Below are positions 27,110 through 34,334 of a DNA stretch of 64,000 nucleotides, in pieces. Made by a program: the position numbers and the translations under genes. The notes under the pieces were generated by a model. The model did not search any database. It had not been told where the DNA came from and saw only the letters and a list, made by a program, of their open reading frames with translations. Origin of the DNA: Rhodobacteraceae bacterium M385 (GTDB lineage Bacteria > Pseudomonadota > Alphaproteobacteria > Rhodobacterales > Rhodobacteraceae); assembly GCA_025141835.1 (NCBI GenBank), contig CP081102.1:1922001-1986000 (forward strand), written 5' to 3'. Position 1 is the first letter of the stretch; each line of letters starts with the position of its first letter.

Positions 27110-28324
27110 TTATCCGTCCGTTTTCTCTCTCGGCATCCGCCGCATGATGACCCCGCCGATCAACGCCAGCCCGCCCACGCAGATGGCCAAGGGCAGGGCC
27201 GTGCCGTTGTAAAGCTGGCCAATGATACCGCCCAGAACCGCGCCGCCAATCGTGCCAATCGCCGCCATGATCGAGGCCGCAAGCCCCGCCACATGGCCCA
27301 GTGGCTCTAACGCCAGCGCGTTCAGGTTGCCGATGGTGAAGCCCATCATCATGAAGACCGTCACGGACCACACGAAATAGAACCAGACCTCGACCTCCGG
27401 GGCGGCGCCAAGCATCAGGGAAGCGATGAAAATCACCGAGCAGATCACTTGAAACACGAGCGCCCGAGAGATGAGCGGACGCATCCCGATCCGCACCACG
27501 AAACGCCCGTTGATCGGCGCACAGGGTGCTGTCAGCAGGGCGATGGCGGCGAACAGCCAATGGAACCAATGGCCCATCCCATACGTCAGATCGAAGATCT
27601 GCTGGATCGAGGATATATTGGCAAAAAGCGCCCCGAAGATCAGGGTTTGCACCGCAATCGACATCTGCATTTGCCGCACCGCCATGACCTCTTTCGTGCC
27701 CTCCCACAACTTGCCAAGGTTCAGGGGGCGGCGGTCCTGTGCCATCAGGGTTTCGGGCTGGCGCAGGGTCAGCCAGCCGATCGAAATGATGGCGAATACC
27801 ACGAAGGCAAGGAAGATGGCGCGCCAGTCGAAAAGGGTGATGATCCCGTTTCCGATCAAGGGCGCGATGGCCGGGAAGATGGTGAAGACCAGCATCACGA
27901 ACGAGGTGATGCGCGCCATTTCTCGCCCGGAATAGAGGTCTCGGATCATCGCCATGGCCACAATCCGCGGCCCCGCAACGCCCAACCCCTGCAACACGCG
28001 GGCCGCTAGAACCAACTCCAACGTTGGGGCGACATAGGCCAGAAACGCGCCCAGCACGTAGATGCAGGAGCCGACGAAAATCACCGGCTTACGGCCAAAA
28101 CGGTCAGACAGCGGGCCGGCAAAGATGGTGCCAAATCCCATGCCGACCAGAAAGCTGGTCAACACAAGCTGCGCCAATGTCGGCTCGTCTGGTGAAAGTT
28201 CTTCTGCAATTTCGGGGAGGGCGGGCAACATCGCGTCCATGGAGAAGGCGATTGTTGCGAAGACCATCCCCATCAAGGCAATGAATTCGCCGGTGGAAAG
28301 CCGAGCTATTGGCGCTTTGGTCAA
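27110..28324 (-). CDS. MFS drug-resistance transporter (Bcr/CflA type)
   Basis: This 12-helix major-facilitator efflux pump would have 404 residues from the chosen start. Typical features are MDAMLPALPEIAEEL in helix 1, the loop GPLSDRFGRKP between helices 2 and 3, RVLQGLGVAGPRIVAMAMIRD in motif C position, and a long central loop. No ATG or GTG precedes helix 1. TTG at 28324 has GGAG nine bases upstream. A TTG at 28441, which would overlap the DsbA-like gene, has no Shine-Dalgarno sequence. The substrate cannot be predicted. It is the third gene of a likely ligase-DsbA-MFS operon. Confidence 0.85.
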   Translation of the reverse strand: MTKAPIARLSTGEFIALMGMVFATIAFSMDAMLPALPEIAEELSPDEPTLAQLVLTSFLVGMGFGTIFAGPLSDRFGRKPVIFVGSCIYVLGAFLAYVAPTLELVLAARVLQGLGVAGPRIVAMAMIRDLYSGREMARITSFVMLVFTIFPAIAPLIGNGIITLFDWRAIFLAFVVFAIISIGWLTLRQPETLMAQDRRPLNLGKLWEGTKEVMAVRQMQMSIAVQTLIFGALFANISSIQQIFDLTYGMGHWFHWLFAAIALLTAPCAPINGRFVVRIGMRPLISRALVFQVICSVIFIASLMLGAAPEVEVWFYFVWSVTVFMMMGFTIGNLNALALEPLGHVAGLAASIMAAIGTIGGAVLGGIIGQLYNGTALPLAICVGGLALIGGVIMRRMPREKTDG

Positions 28325-28406
28325 GGTTTTCGTCTCCAGAATATCTTCAGGGCGCTCCAGATCGGGGCGTCTTGTTGGGGGATCAATTGGATAGGCGTGA
28401 AATGGG

Positions 28407-29069
28407 TCATCCCGCGGCGTCTGCCTGTTCGGCTTTCTCAAGCTGCGCGTTCAGGTCGTCGATAATCGCTTCCCATTGTTCGGGCGGCTGCGCACCGGGA
28501 ACGGCGTGTTGGTTGGCGACGATGAACGTCGGCACGGCCTGAACGCCCCGCTCGCGGGCATGGGTGTCGCGGGCGGTGATATCATCGGCGTCGGCACCAC
28601 TTTCAAAGAGCTTGGCAATCATATCGCGGTCCAGATCAACGCTTTGGGCAATATCCAGCAGCGTTTCCCGGTCGCCAATATCGCGACCTTCCACAAAATA
28701 GGCGCGGAATAGCGCCAGAACGGTGGGCGTCTGACGCCCCTCAATCCCGGCCCAATGGATCAACCGATGGGCGTCGCGGGTGTTTGGTGTGCGCTTGATC
28801 CCCTCCAGGTTCATCGTAAGACCCGCTTCCTTGGCCTTCTCGGCCACGGGCGCATAAGCCTTCACGGCGGCGTCCTTGCCACCGAATTTTCCTTCCAGAT
28901 AGGCGCGGCGGTCCATCCCGCCGTCCGGCATATCGGGGTTAAGCTGGAACGGATGCCATTCGATCGTGAAGGGGTGGTTGGGGCGTGCCTCCATGGCGCG
29001 GGCAAGGTTGGACCAACCGATGTAGCACCAAGGGCAAATCGGGTCCGAGAGGATGTCTAGCTTAATCAT
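28407..29069 (-). CDS. DsbA-family oxidoreductase (FrnE-like)
   Basis: This 220-residue thioredoxin-fold protein carries the CPWC active site at residues 12-15 (SDPICPWCYIGW), a helical insertion, and the cis-proline region VQAVPTFIVANQ near residue 180. It has no signal peptide, so it acts in the cytoplasm. FrnE-type proteins are polyketide-associated or oxidative-stress thiol isomerases. Its ATG overlaps the stop of the acyl-CoA ligase by four bases (ATGA), so the two are translationally coupled, and the MFS gene follows. Confidence 0.88.
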   Translation of the reverse strand: MIKLDILSDPICPWCYIGWSNLARAMEARPNHPFTIEWHPFQLNPDMPDGGMDRRAYLEGKFGGKDAAVKAYAPVAEKAKEAGLTMNLEGIKRTPNTRDAHRLIHWAGIEGRQTPTVLALFRAYFVEGRDIGDRETLLDIAQSVDLDRDMIAKLFESGADADDITARDTHARERGVQAVPTFIVANQHAVPGAQPPEQWEAIIDDLNAQLEKAEQADAAG

Positions 29070-30532
29070 ATCAAGTCCTTAACGGCCGCTCTCAAGGCGG
29101 CTCGGTTCAGTTTGCCGTTGGCCCCACGGGGCAGGCTATCCATGCGCAAATAGGCACGGGGAGTTTTGTGGTGTGCAAGAAGAGGGCGTGCGTGCTCTTT
29201 CAACTGATCCTCGCTTGCAGGACCGCAATAGGCAAGGGCGAGAATGGTAGTCTCAGGGTTCGGATGCACCGTCAAAGCGGCGCAATCGGTCACGTCTTTG
29301 TGGGCCGTGAACACATGCTCGATTTCCAGCGGCGCAATCCGAAAGCCGCCCGCCGTCAGCACATCATCGGCGCGACCCAGATAGCGGAACGCGCCGTCCT
29401 CTGCCTCCTCGACCCGGTCGCTGGTCTGAAACCATCCATCGCGCAGAGGCAGATCAATTGATCTACCATTGATATACCCCAGCATCAGGCCGGGGTCGCT
29501 GCCGTGGATCGCAAGGCACCCGTCATTAACCATGGCGTTAACTTTAACGCGGCGACCCTTTTGGGGGTAACCGGTGCTGCCGTCTGGCGCAGGGCGCGTG
29601 GGAGAGCCTGACAGGAAGGTCGAGACCTCTGACATCCCCAAAGCCTCATGAATGTCGGTGCCGGTCGCGGCTTGCCAATGGGCGCGGAGCGACGGGGGCA
29701 GAGCCTCTCCAGCGGAGAGCGCGTGGCGGAGTTTCGGCATGGGTGGAAGGGGGCCGCGTAACAGCTTGCGGAAGATGCCGGGGCTACCCGCCAGAATGGT
29801 GGCATCATGGCGTTTGGCTAATAAAGAAAGGCTTTCGGGCGCAGTTCCGGGGGCGGGAACCAGCGCCGTGGCACCCATCGCCCAGGGGTCCAGCAACCCG
29901 GTGCCAAGGGTATAGGTCCAGTTAAACGCGCCCGTGTGCATTAACCGATCGTCGGGGCGCAGGCCGTACCAGCCCTCCCACATAATCCGCCGGGCCCAAA
30001 CCGCCCGATGGGCGTGGGCCACGGCCTTGGGTTTACCCGATGAGCCCGAGGTAAACACGATATAGGCCAGATCATCGGCGGCGCTGTCATGGGGGGCAAG
30101 GGGCGGGCCATCCAGCACCTCAGGCGATAGCACGGGGCAGGGCGTATCGGGCAGGGCAATGCCCTCCTCTGCCAGAACGGCGTCGGGCGGAAGTGTCTGG
30201 GAAAGAACGGTAATTTCGCGCTGCGTAAAGGCAGCCGAGGTTGGGATTGGCACAATACCGGCGCGGATCGCCCCCAGATAGGCGATGGGAAACAGCGCCG
30301 AATTTCCAAGGCGCAGCATCAGCCGATCACCGGGCGTTAACCCTGCTGCAACCAAACCGCCCGCTGCCCGCGCCACGGCGTCCTCTAGCCGCGCGTAGGA
30401 CCACCGCTCTGCCCGCGCGGGCCCAAGGATCGCCAGCGCAATCTTATCGGGCGTCTCCTGCGCTTTGGACAGCACGTAGGATGAAAGGTTAAAGCGGGAC
30501 GGGCAGGGCATATTGTATGGGGTATGAGACAC
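29066..30532 (-). CDS. Acyl-CoA synthetase / AMP-dependent ligase
   Basis: This is a 488-residue adenylate-forming enzyme that activates a carboxylic acid via acyl-AMP to an acyl-CoA. Visible motifs are A3 YIVFTSGSSGKPKAVAHAH, A5-like ALGMSEVSTF, the A8 hinge YLGRADDVLTAGGFRI and the C-terminal lysine region LPRGANGKLNR. The N-terminus (FNLSSYVLSKAQETPDK) resembles benzoate/short-chain acyl-CoA ligases, but the substrate is not determined. The start is GTG at 30532 or ATG at 30511; neither has a clear Shine-Dalgarno sequence. The divergent XRE-cupin gene starts only 46 bases away and probably controls it. Confidence 0.85.
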   Translation of the reverse strand: MSHTPYNMPCPSRFNLSSYVLSKAQETPDKIALAILGPARAERWSYARLEDAVARAAGGLVAAGLTPGDRLMLRLGNSALFPIAYLGAIRAGIVPIPTSAAFTQREITVLSQTLPPDAVLAEEGIALPDTPCPVLSPEVLDGPPLAPHDSAADDLAYIVFTSGSSGKPKAVAHAHRAVWARRIMWEGWYGLRPDDRLMHTGAFNWTYTLGTGLLDPWAMGATALVPAPGTAPESLSLLAKRHDATILAGSPGIFRKLLRGPLPPMPKLRHALSAGEALPPSLRAHWQAATGTDIHEALGMSEVSTFLSGSPTRPAPDGSTGYPQKGRRVKVNAMVNDGCLAIHGSDPGLMLGYINGRSIDLPLRDGWFQTSDRVEEAEDGAFRYLGRADDVLTAGGFRIAPLEIEHVFTAHKDVTDCAALTVHPNPETTILALAYCGPASEDQLKEHARPLLAHHKTPRAYLRMDSLPRGANGKLNRAALRAAVKDLI

Positions 30533-30578
30533 TCAGGACGGTTGCAAGGGACAGTCCCTGTGCGTTATCGCACGATGC

Positions 30579-31205
30579 ATGAGTGATTTACCTGACAACC
30601 CCAGCCTGATCCGCATCGCCCGCGCCACCGGCGATGAGGCCGCGCCGCTGCCCGTAGACCTTGCCGCGCGGGTGCGCGAACTGCGCAAGGAACGCGCCTG
30701 GACGTTGGAGCAGGCCGCCGGAGAAGCCGGGCTGGCACGATCCACCCTGTCAAAGATCGAAAACGGTCAGATGTCGCCCACCTATGATGCGCTGAAGAAG
30801 CTGGCAGGTGGGCTTGGCATTTCGGTGCCGCAGCTGTTCACGCCCTCGGCCACGCCCCAAGGCGGCGGGCGCATGGTCACCACGAAGCGCGGCGAGGGGG
30901 CGGCCCACGCCACCACAACTTATGAGCACGAGCTGCTGGCCGATCAACTGGTGCAGAAATCCATGCTGCCCTACCGCGCCCGCATCCGCGCCCGTGCCTT
31001 CGACGAATTCGATGGTTGGGTGCGTCACGAGGGAGAAGAATTCCTCTATGTGCTAACCGGCACCGTGCGGCTATTTACCGAATTTTATCAACCGGTTGAC
31101 ATGTCTCGTGGGGACAGCGCCTATTACGATGCCGCGATGGGGCATAACGTCGTTTCAACCTCGGACGATGACGCGACGATCCTTTGGGTGACGTCACTGG
31201 CGTAA
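30579..31205 (+). CDS. XRE-family regulator with C-terminal cupin domain
   Basis: The 208-residue transcription factor has a Cro/CI helix-turn-helix (residues about 25-80: WTLEQAAGEAGLARSTLSKI, ENGQMSPTYDALKKLAGGL) and a C-terminal cupin sensor domain (about 120-205: HEGEEFLYVLTGTVRLF, GDSAYYDAAMGHNVVST). This architecture usually senses a small metabolite. Only 46 bases separate it from the start of the divergent acyl-CoA ligase operon, so autoregulation plus control of that operon is the simplest inference. Confidence 0.9.
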   Translation: MSDLPDNPSLIRIARATGDEAAPLPVDLAARVRELRKERAWTLEQAAGEAGLARSTLSKIENGQMSPTYDALKKLAGGLGISVPQLFTPSATPQGGGRMVTTKRGEGAAHATTTYEHELLADQLVQKSMLPYRARIRARAFDEFDGWVRHEGEEFLYVLTGTVRLFTEFYQPVDMSRGDSAYYDAAMGHNVVSTSDDDATILWVTSLA

Positions 31206-31218
31206 GCGTGCTGCCGCG

Positions 31219-32247
31219 TTATTCGAACATACCCCGCAGGTCGAGAGTGCTATCCTCGCCAATATGATCAATCGCATCGCGCAGGAAGTTCTGCGCCGCT
31301 TGCTGCCCCGCCATGCGCAATTGGTGCATCACCTGCGGCGTCGCAATGACCTTGGTCGCCACCGAGAGTTGGCGCATCAGCTCATCATCGGCAATCATGT
31401 GGATCAGCACGTCCTTGAAGGCATCCCCGCCAATCATGTCGCGGTGCAAAAGGCGCTGCACGAAATCAATCGCCCGCAATTCCCGGAACAAGGAGGTGTT
31501 GAAGCTGATCTCGTTGATCCGGTTCTGGATCGCGCGGGCCGTTGTCGGCACCTCATCGCGGTGCAGAGGGTTGATGTTGACGATGACGATATCGCGGGGC
31601 AGGTCGGGCGCGAACAGGGGGAAAAGGGCCGGGTTGCCGGTGTAGCCGCCGTCCCAGTAGGCCTCTTGCTTGCCAGTGGCGGGGTCCTCGATTTCCACGG
31701 CGCGGAACATTGTGGGCAGGCAGGCCGAGGCCATGATTGCCTCGGGGCTGATCTCATCTCCGGTGAAGACGCGGATCTTGCCGGACCGGACGTTGGTGGC
31801 GCAGATATGGAACGCGGGGCCTTCAGTGTTACAGATGTTATCGTACTGAAATTCAGAGACAATGTCCTGCAACGGGTTCTTGTAGAATGGCCCCGAGGCA
31901 TAGGGGCTGACGGCACGGGAATAGGCATCCCCGGCCAGAAACGGCACCGAAGTTTCCAGCATCGCGCTAACCGCTTGGGGCGAGAACATGTTGAGCCAGG
32001 GGGCAAACGCCGGATCGGTGATGGCACCCACTTTTTCCCAGACCCAAGCCAGCGTTTCAATCGCTGCCGCGTTGGAGCCTTGCGACAGCCCCGATTTCAC
32101 CGCAGCCCCGTTCAATGCCCCGGCAGAGGTGCCGGACATGGCCGCGATCTCGATCCCGGGTTCGTTCAGCAAGGTCTCTAGCACGCCCCAGGTAAACGCC
32201 CCGTGGGCACCGCCGCCTTGAAGGGCAAGGTTGATCCGTTTGGTCAT
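31219..32247 (-). CDS. Patatin-like phospholipase
   Basis: This 342-residue serine lipase of the patatin family has no signal peptide. The oxyanion-hole motif is GGGAHG (11-16), the nucleophile is S41 in GTSAG, and the catalytic aspartate is D199 in DGGYTGNP. All elements of the Ser-Asp dyad are intact. Homologous families act on phospholipids or stored polyester-associated lipids. I chose the ATG at 32247, with AAAGGA seven bases upstream, over an upstream in-frame start at 32313. It stands alone. Confidence 0.9.
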   Translation of the reverse strand: MTKRINLALQGGGAHGAFTWGVLETLLNEPGIEIAAMSGTSAGALNGAAVKSGLSQGSNAAAIETLAWVWEKVGAITDPAFAPWLNMFSPQAVSAMLETSVPFLAGDAYSRAVSPYASGPFYKNPLQDIVSEFQYDNICNTEGPAFHICATNVRSGKIRVFTGDEISPEAIMASACLPTMFRAVEIEDPATGKQEAYWDGGYTGNPALFPLFAPDLPRDIVIVNINPLHRDEVPTTARAIQNRINEISFNTSLFRELRAIDFVQRLLHRDMIGGDAFKDVLIHMIADDELMRQLSVATKVIATPQVMHQLRMAGQQAAQNFLRDAIDHIGEDSTLDLRGMFE

Positions 32248-32447
32248 GGGGACGTCCTTTAGTCGTGGGTCTTGTGTAGGGGGCTTTGGCCATGGTCCGG
32301 GGGCAGGGCGCAAGGGGAATGCGGCGTGAAAGGTAGGGTTTCACCGCATTGTTGAGGTTAACGGCCGCTATATGTCTGGTCGCACACTCAATGGGCGGGG
32401 GTGGGCTGATGGCCTGATCCCCTGTCAATTTTAGAAGGAATTTTCTT

Positions 32448-32732
32448 ATGCGCGCAGTTATTGCGATTGTGGCCCTTGCCCTCGTTGGTGGGGCGGTTTG
32501 GTTTTTTGTCTTGGGCGGTGGTTCCAATTTGGTGGCCGAGGCCGCGGCAGAGCGTGAGGCGTCCTGTGCCGCTGAAACCCGTGATGTGGCCCGTCAGCAT
32601 ACGGTCTGGTTCAACCAAGTCAGCGCCGTGCGCAGCGATGAGCGGGACGCCCTGTCCACGGAAGATCGCACCACCTACGACGAGCACCGTGTCGCTGCAT
32701 TCGACTGCCTGAACGCGCTGCCCGAGGGCTAA
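32448..32732 (+). CDS. Small single-pass membrane protein, unknown function
   Basis: I do not recognise this 94-residue protein. Residues 3-22 form one hydrophobic helix (AVIAIVALALVGGAVWFFVL), with no signal-peptidase site. The rest is a small charged domain exposed on the far side of the membrane, with two cysteines (C40 and C87) that could form a disulphide if periplasmic. AAGGAA precedes the ATG (AGAAGGAATTTTCTTATG). Downstream it converges with the pentapeptide-repeat gene. Confidence 0.65.
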   Translation: MRAVIAIVALALVGGAVWFFVLGGGSNLVAEAAAEREASCAAETRDVARQHTVWFNQVSAVRSDERDALSTEDRTTYDEHRVAAFDCLNALPEG

Positions 32733-32788
32733 ACACCCCTGCGCCGCCCTGATGTTTCTGGCGTCGGGGCGGTCGCGCCAGACAAAGC

Positions 32789-33136
32789 TCACACGGTGTC
32801 GTCGCCGTGGATTTTGTCCCATAATGCGATCATATCGCTGACTTTTACGCCTTCGATCGTCATGTCGGTGATATTGGCGTTGGTGATAGACACCCCTTCA
32901 AGATTTGCGGAATTGATTGTCGTCATCGACAGGTTCACATCCTCGAATGAAGCCGACGTCAGGTTCACGTTGTGAAACTTCAGACCCGTGGCGTTCACGT
33001 CGTCGATCACGGCCCCCATCAGATGAGTCTCGCGGAACTCTGCATCCTTCAGGCTCACCGAGGTGAAGGTTGACCCGCACAGATACATATTCTTGATTTG
33101 CAGCCTATCGCGGCCAGCTTCGGGTTGGTCTGCCAT
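32789..33136 (-). CDS. Pentapeptide-repeat protein
   Basis: The 115 residues contain tandem five-residue repeats (for example LKFHN-VNLTS-ASFED-VNLSM and ANLEG-VSITN-ANITD), which fold into a right-handed quadrilateral beta-helix. About twelve repeats run from residue 20 to 100, followed by a short acidic tail. There is no signal peptide. Some family members protect DNA gyrase, but this short one lacks features that would prove that. It follows the 3-hydroxybutyrate dehydrogenase-like gene on the same strand after 69 bases. Confidence 0.85.
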   Translation of the reverse strand: MADQPEAGRDRLQIKNMYLCGSTFTSVSLKDAEFRETHLMGAVIDDVNATGLKFHNVNLTSASFEDVNLSMTTINSANLEGVSITNANITDMTIEGVKVSDMIALWDKIHGDDTV

Positions 33137-33205
33137 TCGGGCTCTCCTGATTGGGACGTCGTGGGTGGCGCGGGACGCAGTGTATTGCCCCCCGCGCCAA
33201 TGATA

Positions 33206-33991
33206 TCACAACGCGGTCCAGCCGCCATCAACGCTGATGGTTGTGCCCGTGATCTGGTCTGCCGCCGCGGAGCACAAGAACGCAACGGTGCCGCCCATCT
33301 GCTCGGTCGTGGCGAATTCCTTGGAGGGCTGACGCTTGAGCATCACGTTCTTGATCACGTCCTCGCGCGACATATCGTATTCGCGCATCGTGTCGGGGAT
33401 CTGTGATTCCACCAAAGGCGTCAGCACGTAGCCGGGGCAAATGGCGTTGGCGGTGATCGGCTCTTGCGCGGTCTCTAGGGCCACGGTCTTGGTCATACCA
33501 ACGATCCCGTGCTTGGCCGCGATATAGGCGGATTTGTAGGGAGAGGCCGTCAGCCCGTGGGCAGAGGCGATGTTCACCACACGGCCCCAACCGGCTTTGC
33601 GCATCATCGGAAGCGCAGCGGCGGTGGTGTGGAAGGCAGAGGACAAGTTGATCGCAATGATCGCGTCCCACTTGCCTGTTGGAAACTCATCAATCGGGGC
33701 GACGTGCTGGATGCCGGCGTTGTTAATCAGGATATCGCAGGTGCCGGCCTTCTCGATCAGGGCGCGGGCTTGGTCGCCCTTGGACATGTCGGCCTGAATG
33801 TAGCGGGCTGTCACCCCATGCTCTGCGGCGATTTCAGCGGCGAGCGTGTGGTCGGCCTCGTCATCGGTATAGGAATTGAGGACAACATCGGCCCCCGCAC
33901 GGGCCAGTTCCTGGGCGATTCCCAATCCGATGCCAGAGTTCGATCCGGTGATGACGGCGGTCTTGCCGGACATGTCAGTGATGATGGCCAT
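33206..33991 (-). CDS. D-3-hydroxybutyrate dehydrogenase (short-chain dehydrogenase)
   Basis: This NAD-dependent SDR enzyme of 261 residues interconverts 3-hydroxybutyrate and acetoacetate in polyhydroxybutyrate breakdown. The cofactor motif TGSNSGIGLGIA is at 15-26, NNAG at 90-93, and the catalytic set N114, S143, Y156 and K160 is complete. The SAHGLTASPYKSAY and long C-terminal loop match bacterial 3-hydroxybutyrate dehydrogenases, although substrate is inferred. I chose the ATG at 33991 because AAGGAG lies eight bases upstream. A pair of perfect palindromes at 34071-34114 lies in its upstream region. Confidence 0.88.
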   Translation of the reverse strand: MAIITDMSGKTAVITGSNSGIGLGIAQELARAGADVVLNSYTDDEADHTLAAEIAAEHGVTARYIQADMSKGDQARALIEKAGTCDILINNAGIQHVAPIDEFPTGKWDAIIAINLSSAFHTTAAALPMMRKAGWGRVVNIASAHGLTASPYKSAYIAAKHGIVGMTKTVALETAQEPITANAICPGYVLTPLVESQIPDTMREYDMSREDVIKNVMLKRQPSKEFATTEQMGGTVAFLCSAAADQITGTTISVDGGWTAL

Positions 33992-34070
33992 TGTCGTGCT
34001 CCTTACGGTCGTTTCCCGCAAGCTAATGCTGCACGTGCGAAATGAACAGGGGGCGTTATGGCCAACGGTG

Positions 34071-34114
34071 CAAGGCTTTTGCAAAAGCCTTGGAAAACTC
34101 TTGCAAGAGTTTTC
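34071..34114. repeat. Two abutting perfect 22-bp palindromes
   Basis: 34071-34092 (half-site CAAGGCTTTTG) and 34093-34114 (half-site GAAAACTCTTG) are both perfect palindromes with the same TTGCAA core. Their centres are exactly 22 bp apart, so both would face the same side of the DNA. They lie 80-123 bp upstream of the 3-hydroxybutyrate dehydrogenase start and could be a double operator or, at RNA level, two stable hairpins. Confidence 0.75.
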
Positions 34115-34143
34115 GGCGGCGCCAGGCGGGCAAGGGGAGGGAC

Positions 34144-34170
34144 AAAAAAAACCCTGGCACAAGGCCAGGG
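34144..34170 (-). terminator. Strong intrinsic terminator without an annotated gene upstream
   Basis: On the minus strand CCCTGGC, loop CTTGT and GCCAGGG form a perfect 7-bp stem followed by eight Ts. No protein gene on the minus strand ends here, so it most likely ends the candidate small RNA at 34144-34220. Confidence 0.8.
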
Positions 34171-34220
34171 CTAAGTCATTGAGGCAGGTTTCATACAGGC
34201 AAGAAACCTATCGAGCAGTG
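34144..34220 (-). ncRNA. Candidate small RNA of about 77 nt upstream of yejA
   Basis: In the 343-base gap between the dehydrogenase and yejA, the minus strand has a near-consensus promoter (34227-34255), a first hairpin with perfect arms AGGTTTC (34203-34209) and GAAACCT (34186-34192) around a 10-base loop TTGCCTGTAT, a 15-base linker, and the terminator hairpin with eight Ts. Size and layout fit an Hfq-dependent small RNA. No open frame of sensible length fits inside. I do not recognise the family. Confidence 0.6.
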
Positions 34221-34226
34221 AGTTCT

Positions 34227-34255
34227 TTATAAGCAATGACTTGGCCGGAGTCCAA
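34227..34255 (-). promoter_or_regulatory. Sigma-70-like promoter for the candidate small RNA
   Basis: On the minus strand TTGGAC (34250-34255) and TTATAA (34227-34232) are separated by exactly 17 bases. The predicted start near 34220 precedes the hairpin-terminator unit. Confidence 0.55.
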
Positions 34256-34334
34256 CTGAAAAGTTTGCGCCCACGCCCGCCGACCGGTAGCCTTTAACCA
34301 TAACAAAAACGAGCTGCTGGAGGATTGTTCGCAA

